Shown in pieces: positions 63,163 through 64,000 of a stretch of DNA of 64,000 nucleotides; position 1 is the first letter of the stretch, and each line of letters opens with the position of its first letter. The stretch lies in contig JADYZV010000026.1 in assembly GCA_020852965.1 (NCBI GenBank), forward strand, positions 1 through 64,000, in the 5' to 3' direction. The notes below the pieces were generated by a model. The model was not told where the DNA came from. It saw only the letters and a program-made list of their open reading frames with translations, and made no database searches. Position numbers and translations under genes: made by a program. This DNA is from Pirellulaceae bacterium. GTDB lineage: Bacteria > Planctomycetota > Planctomycetia > Pirellulales > Pirellulaceae.

Positions 63163-64000
63163 TTACGTATGATCGGCGTGCAATGCCTTGGCCTGCGACA
63201 ACTCGATGGCCACACGGCGGATCAAACGGTTGAGTCCGTCACCGGTGACGGCGCTAATCAACAGTACTTCTCCGTCGACTTCGCTGGCCAATTTGTCGTA
63301 CACATCTTGCGATTCGGGAATTTCCGATTTACTAACGACCACGATTTCGGGACGCGCGGCGAGTTCTTCACTGTACTGCTGTAGCTCTTTGCGAATAATC
63401 CAGTAGTTCTCGATCGGATCGCTACCATCGGAAGGCAGGGGTTCGACCAAGTGGACTAGGATGCCAGCGCGCATGATGTGTCGCAAAAAGTCGTGCCCCA
63501 AGCCAATTCCGTCAGCGGCACCTTCGATCAAGCCCGGAATATCGGCGAGGACAAACGAGTGATCGATGTCCACTACGACTTGTCCCAAGTTCGGGAACTT
63601 TGTCGTGAATGGGTAATCTGCGATTTCGGGCCTAGCCCGCGATAGGCGACTCAGTAGTGTGCTCTTGCCCGCGTTGGGCTTGCCAACAAGTCCCACGTCG
63701 GCGATGACTTTTAACTCTAAAATTACGCGGCGCAGTTCGCCCGGAGCGCCCGGCGTTGCCTCGCGCGGAGCTTGGTTGGTCGAGCTCTTGAAGTGTGGGT
63801 TCCCTTTGCCTCCCCGGCCACCACGGGCGATGATCGTCTCTTCACCGTCGGCGACCAGGTCTTTGAGTACTAGTCCACTGGCCCGATCGATGATGACGGT
63901 TCCAGGAGGGACGTCGATGGTCAAGTCTTGGCCACTGCGACCATGCCGATCCGACCCGCCACCCATGCGACCAGGTTCGGCCCGCCAGTGTTTGCGATGA
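63163..64000 (-). CDS. obg: Obg/CgtA GTPase, partial (5' end beyond the window)
   Basis: The reading frame is open to the edge of the window, so only about 279 residues of the C-terminal part are present. The end of the Obg N-terminal glycine-rich domain is seen as HWRAEPGRMGGGSDRHGRSG and LTIDVPPGTVIID. The G domain shows GLVGKPNAGKST, the switch region YPFTTKFPNLG and DIPGLIEGAADGIGLGHDFL. VVSKSEIP fills the G4 position (NKxD replaced by SKSE). The OCT domain typical of some Obg proteins is absent. Obg acts in ribosome assembly and stress control. It is first of a likely obg-coaX unit. Confidence 0.95.
   Translation of the reverse strand, partial: HRKHWRAEPGRMGGGSDRHGRSGQDLTIDVPPGTVIIDRASGLVLKDLVADGEETIIARGGRGGKGNPHFKSSTNQAPREATPGAPGELRRVILELKVIADVGLVGKPNAGKSTLLSRLSRARPEIADYPFTTKFPNLGQVVVDIDHSFVLADIPGLIEGAADGIGLGHDFLRHIMRAGILVHLVEPLPSDGSDPIENYWIIRKELQQYSEELAARPEIVVVSKSEIPESQDVYDKLASEVDGEVLLISAVTGDGLNRLIRRVAIELSQAKALHADHT

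Noticed and set aside
1-64000. tRNA, rRNA, riboswitch or phage features
   Set aside because: None of the expected cloverleaf ends, rRNA landmarks or integrase/transposase genes were seen by eye. A covariance-model scan would be the decisive check.

Overview
The window reads as chromosomal DNA of a planctomycete, most likely a Pirellulales-type (Rhodopirellula/Blastopirellula-like) bacterium. This rests on gene content, not on a search. Pointers are a DUF1501 protein and a Gfo/Idh/MocA oxidoreductase with Tat-like leaders, a very large PQQ-propeller/TPR secreted protein, FHA and kinase proteins carrying the 'WLGIPPDEQPPSHYRLLG' N-terminal domain, and many secreted proteins of unknown function. 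No tRNA, rRNA, CRISPR array, phage gene or transposase gene was seen. The window holds about 41 protein genes, two of them with repeat-rich coding ends; one gene (obg) runs off the right edge.

Layout. 1-9.1 kb: UvrD/PcrA helicase (-), a short gene for ribosomal protein L36, a membrane-anchored di-haem peroxidase, a DUF1501 protein with a small secreted partner, a Gfo/Idh/MocA oxidoreductase and a LarA-like protein. 9.2-24.3 kb: mostly housekeeping and metabolism: a lipoprotein joining a thioredoxin fold to a propeller, guaA overlapping an M24 peptidase, a secreted HEAT-like protein, bioF, an iron-type ABC binding lipoprotein, a cyclophilin, a class 3 lipase, citrate synthase and an ATP-grasp protein. 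24.4-39.9 kb: a ten-gene type II secretion/type IV pilus-like locus on the + strand: secretin N-domain protein, GspE, GspF, GspG, H-, I-, J- and K-type pseudopilins, a PilM/GspL-like protein and a GspM-like protein with a PilP/GspC-like end. 40.1-44.7 kb: a tight three-gene minus-strand operon: pseudokinase-FHA-TM, Hsp70, degenerate J-domain-FHA-FHA. It is divergent from a GAF/AAA+ sigma-54 activator (44.9-46.8 kb), which is followed by an HtrA protease and a giant propeller protein. 53-57.8 kb: an OprO/P-like porin, a TPR lipoprotein and small proteins. 57.8-64 kb: two adjacent dynamin-like GTPases, then coaX downstream of obg.

The most interesting coding region is the pseudokinase/Hsp70/J-like/FHA operon. 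Its parts look built to work together: a chaperone ATPase, an HPD-less J-like protein with two phosphopeptide-binding domains, and a membrane-anchored kinase-fold protein that lacks the catalytic Asp. The secretion locus is also unusual. Its GspD position encodes many secretin N-domains but no barrel that I can recognise, and its GspI-type pseudopilin ends in a long Gly-rich tandem-repeat tail.

The window also carries at least three families of small dispersed palindromic repeats. Family A is a roughly 65-85 bp element with arms based on GTAGTGGACGAGGTTACGAG. Family B contains CTTTAATGTGGCCCG followed by a GC-rich stem. Family C is a set of hairpins around GCCAGCTTGACTGGC or CGAGCTTGCCTCG. 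Some copies lie inside genes, including the leader of a pseudopilin gene, the ATP-grasp gene and the secretin-like gene. One family C copy has expanded into a 5 x 54 bp array beside a GTPase gene.
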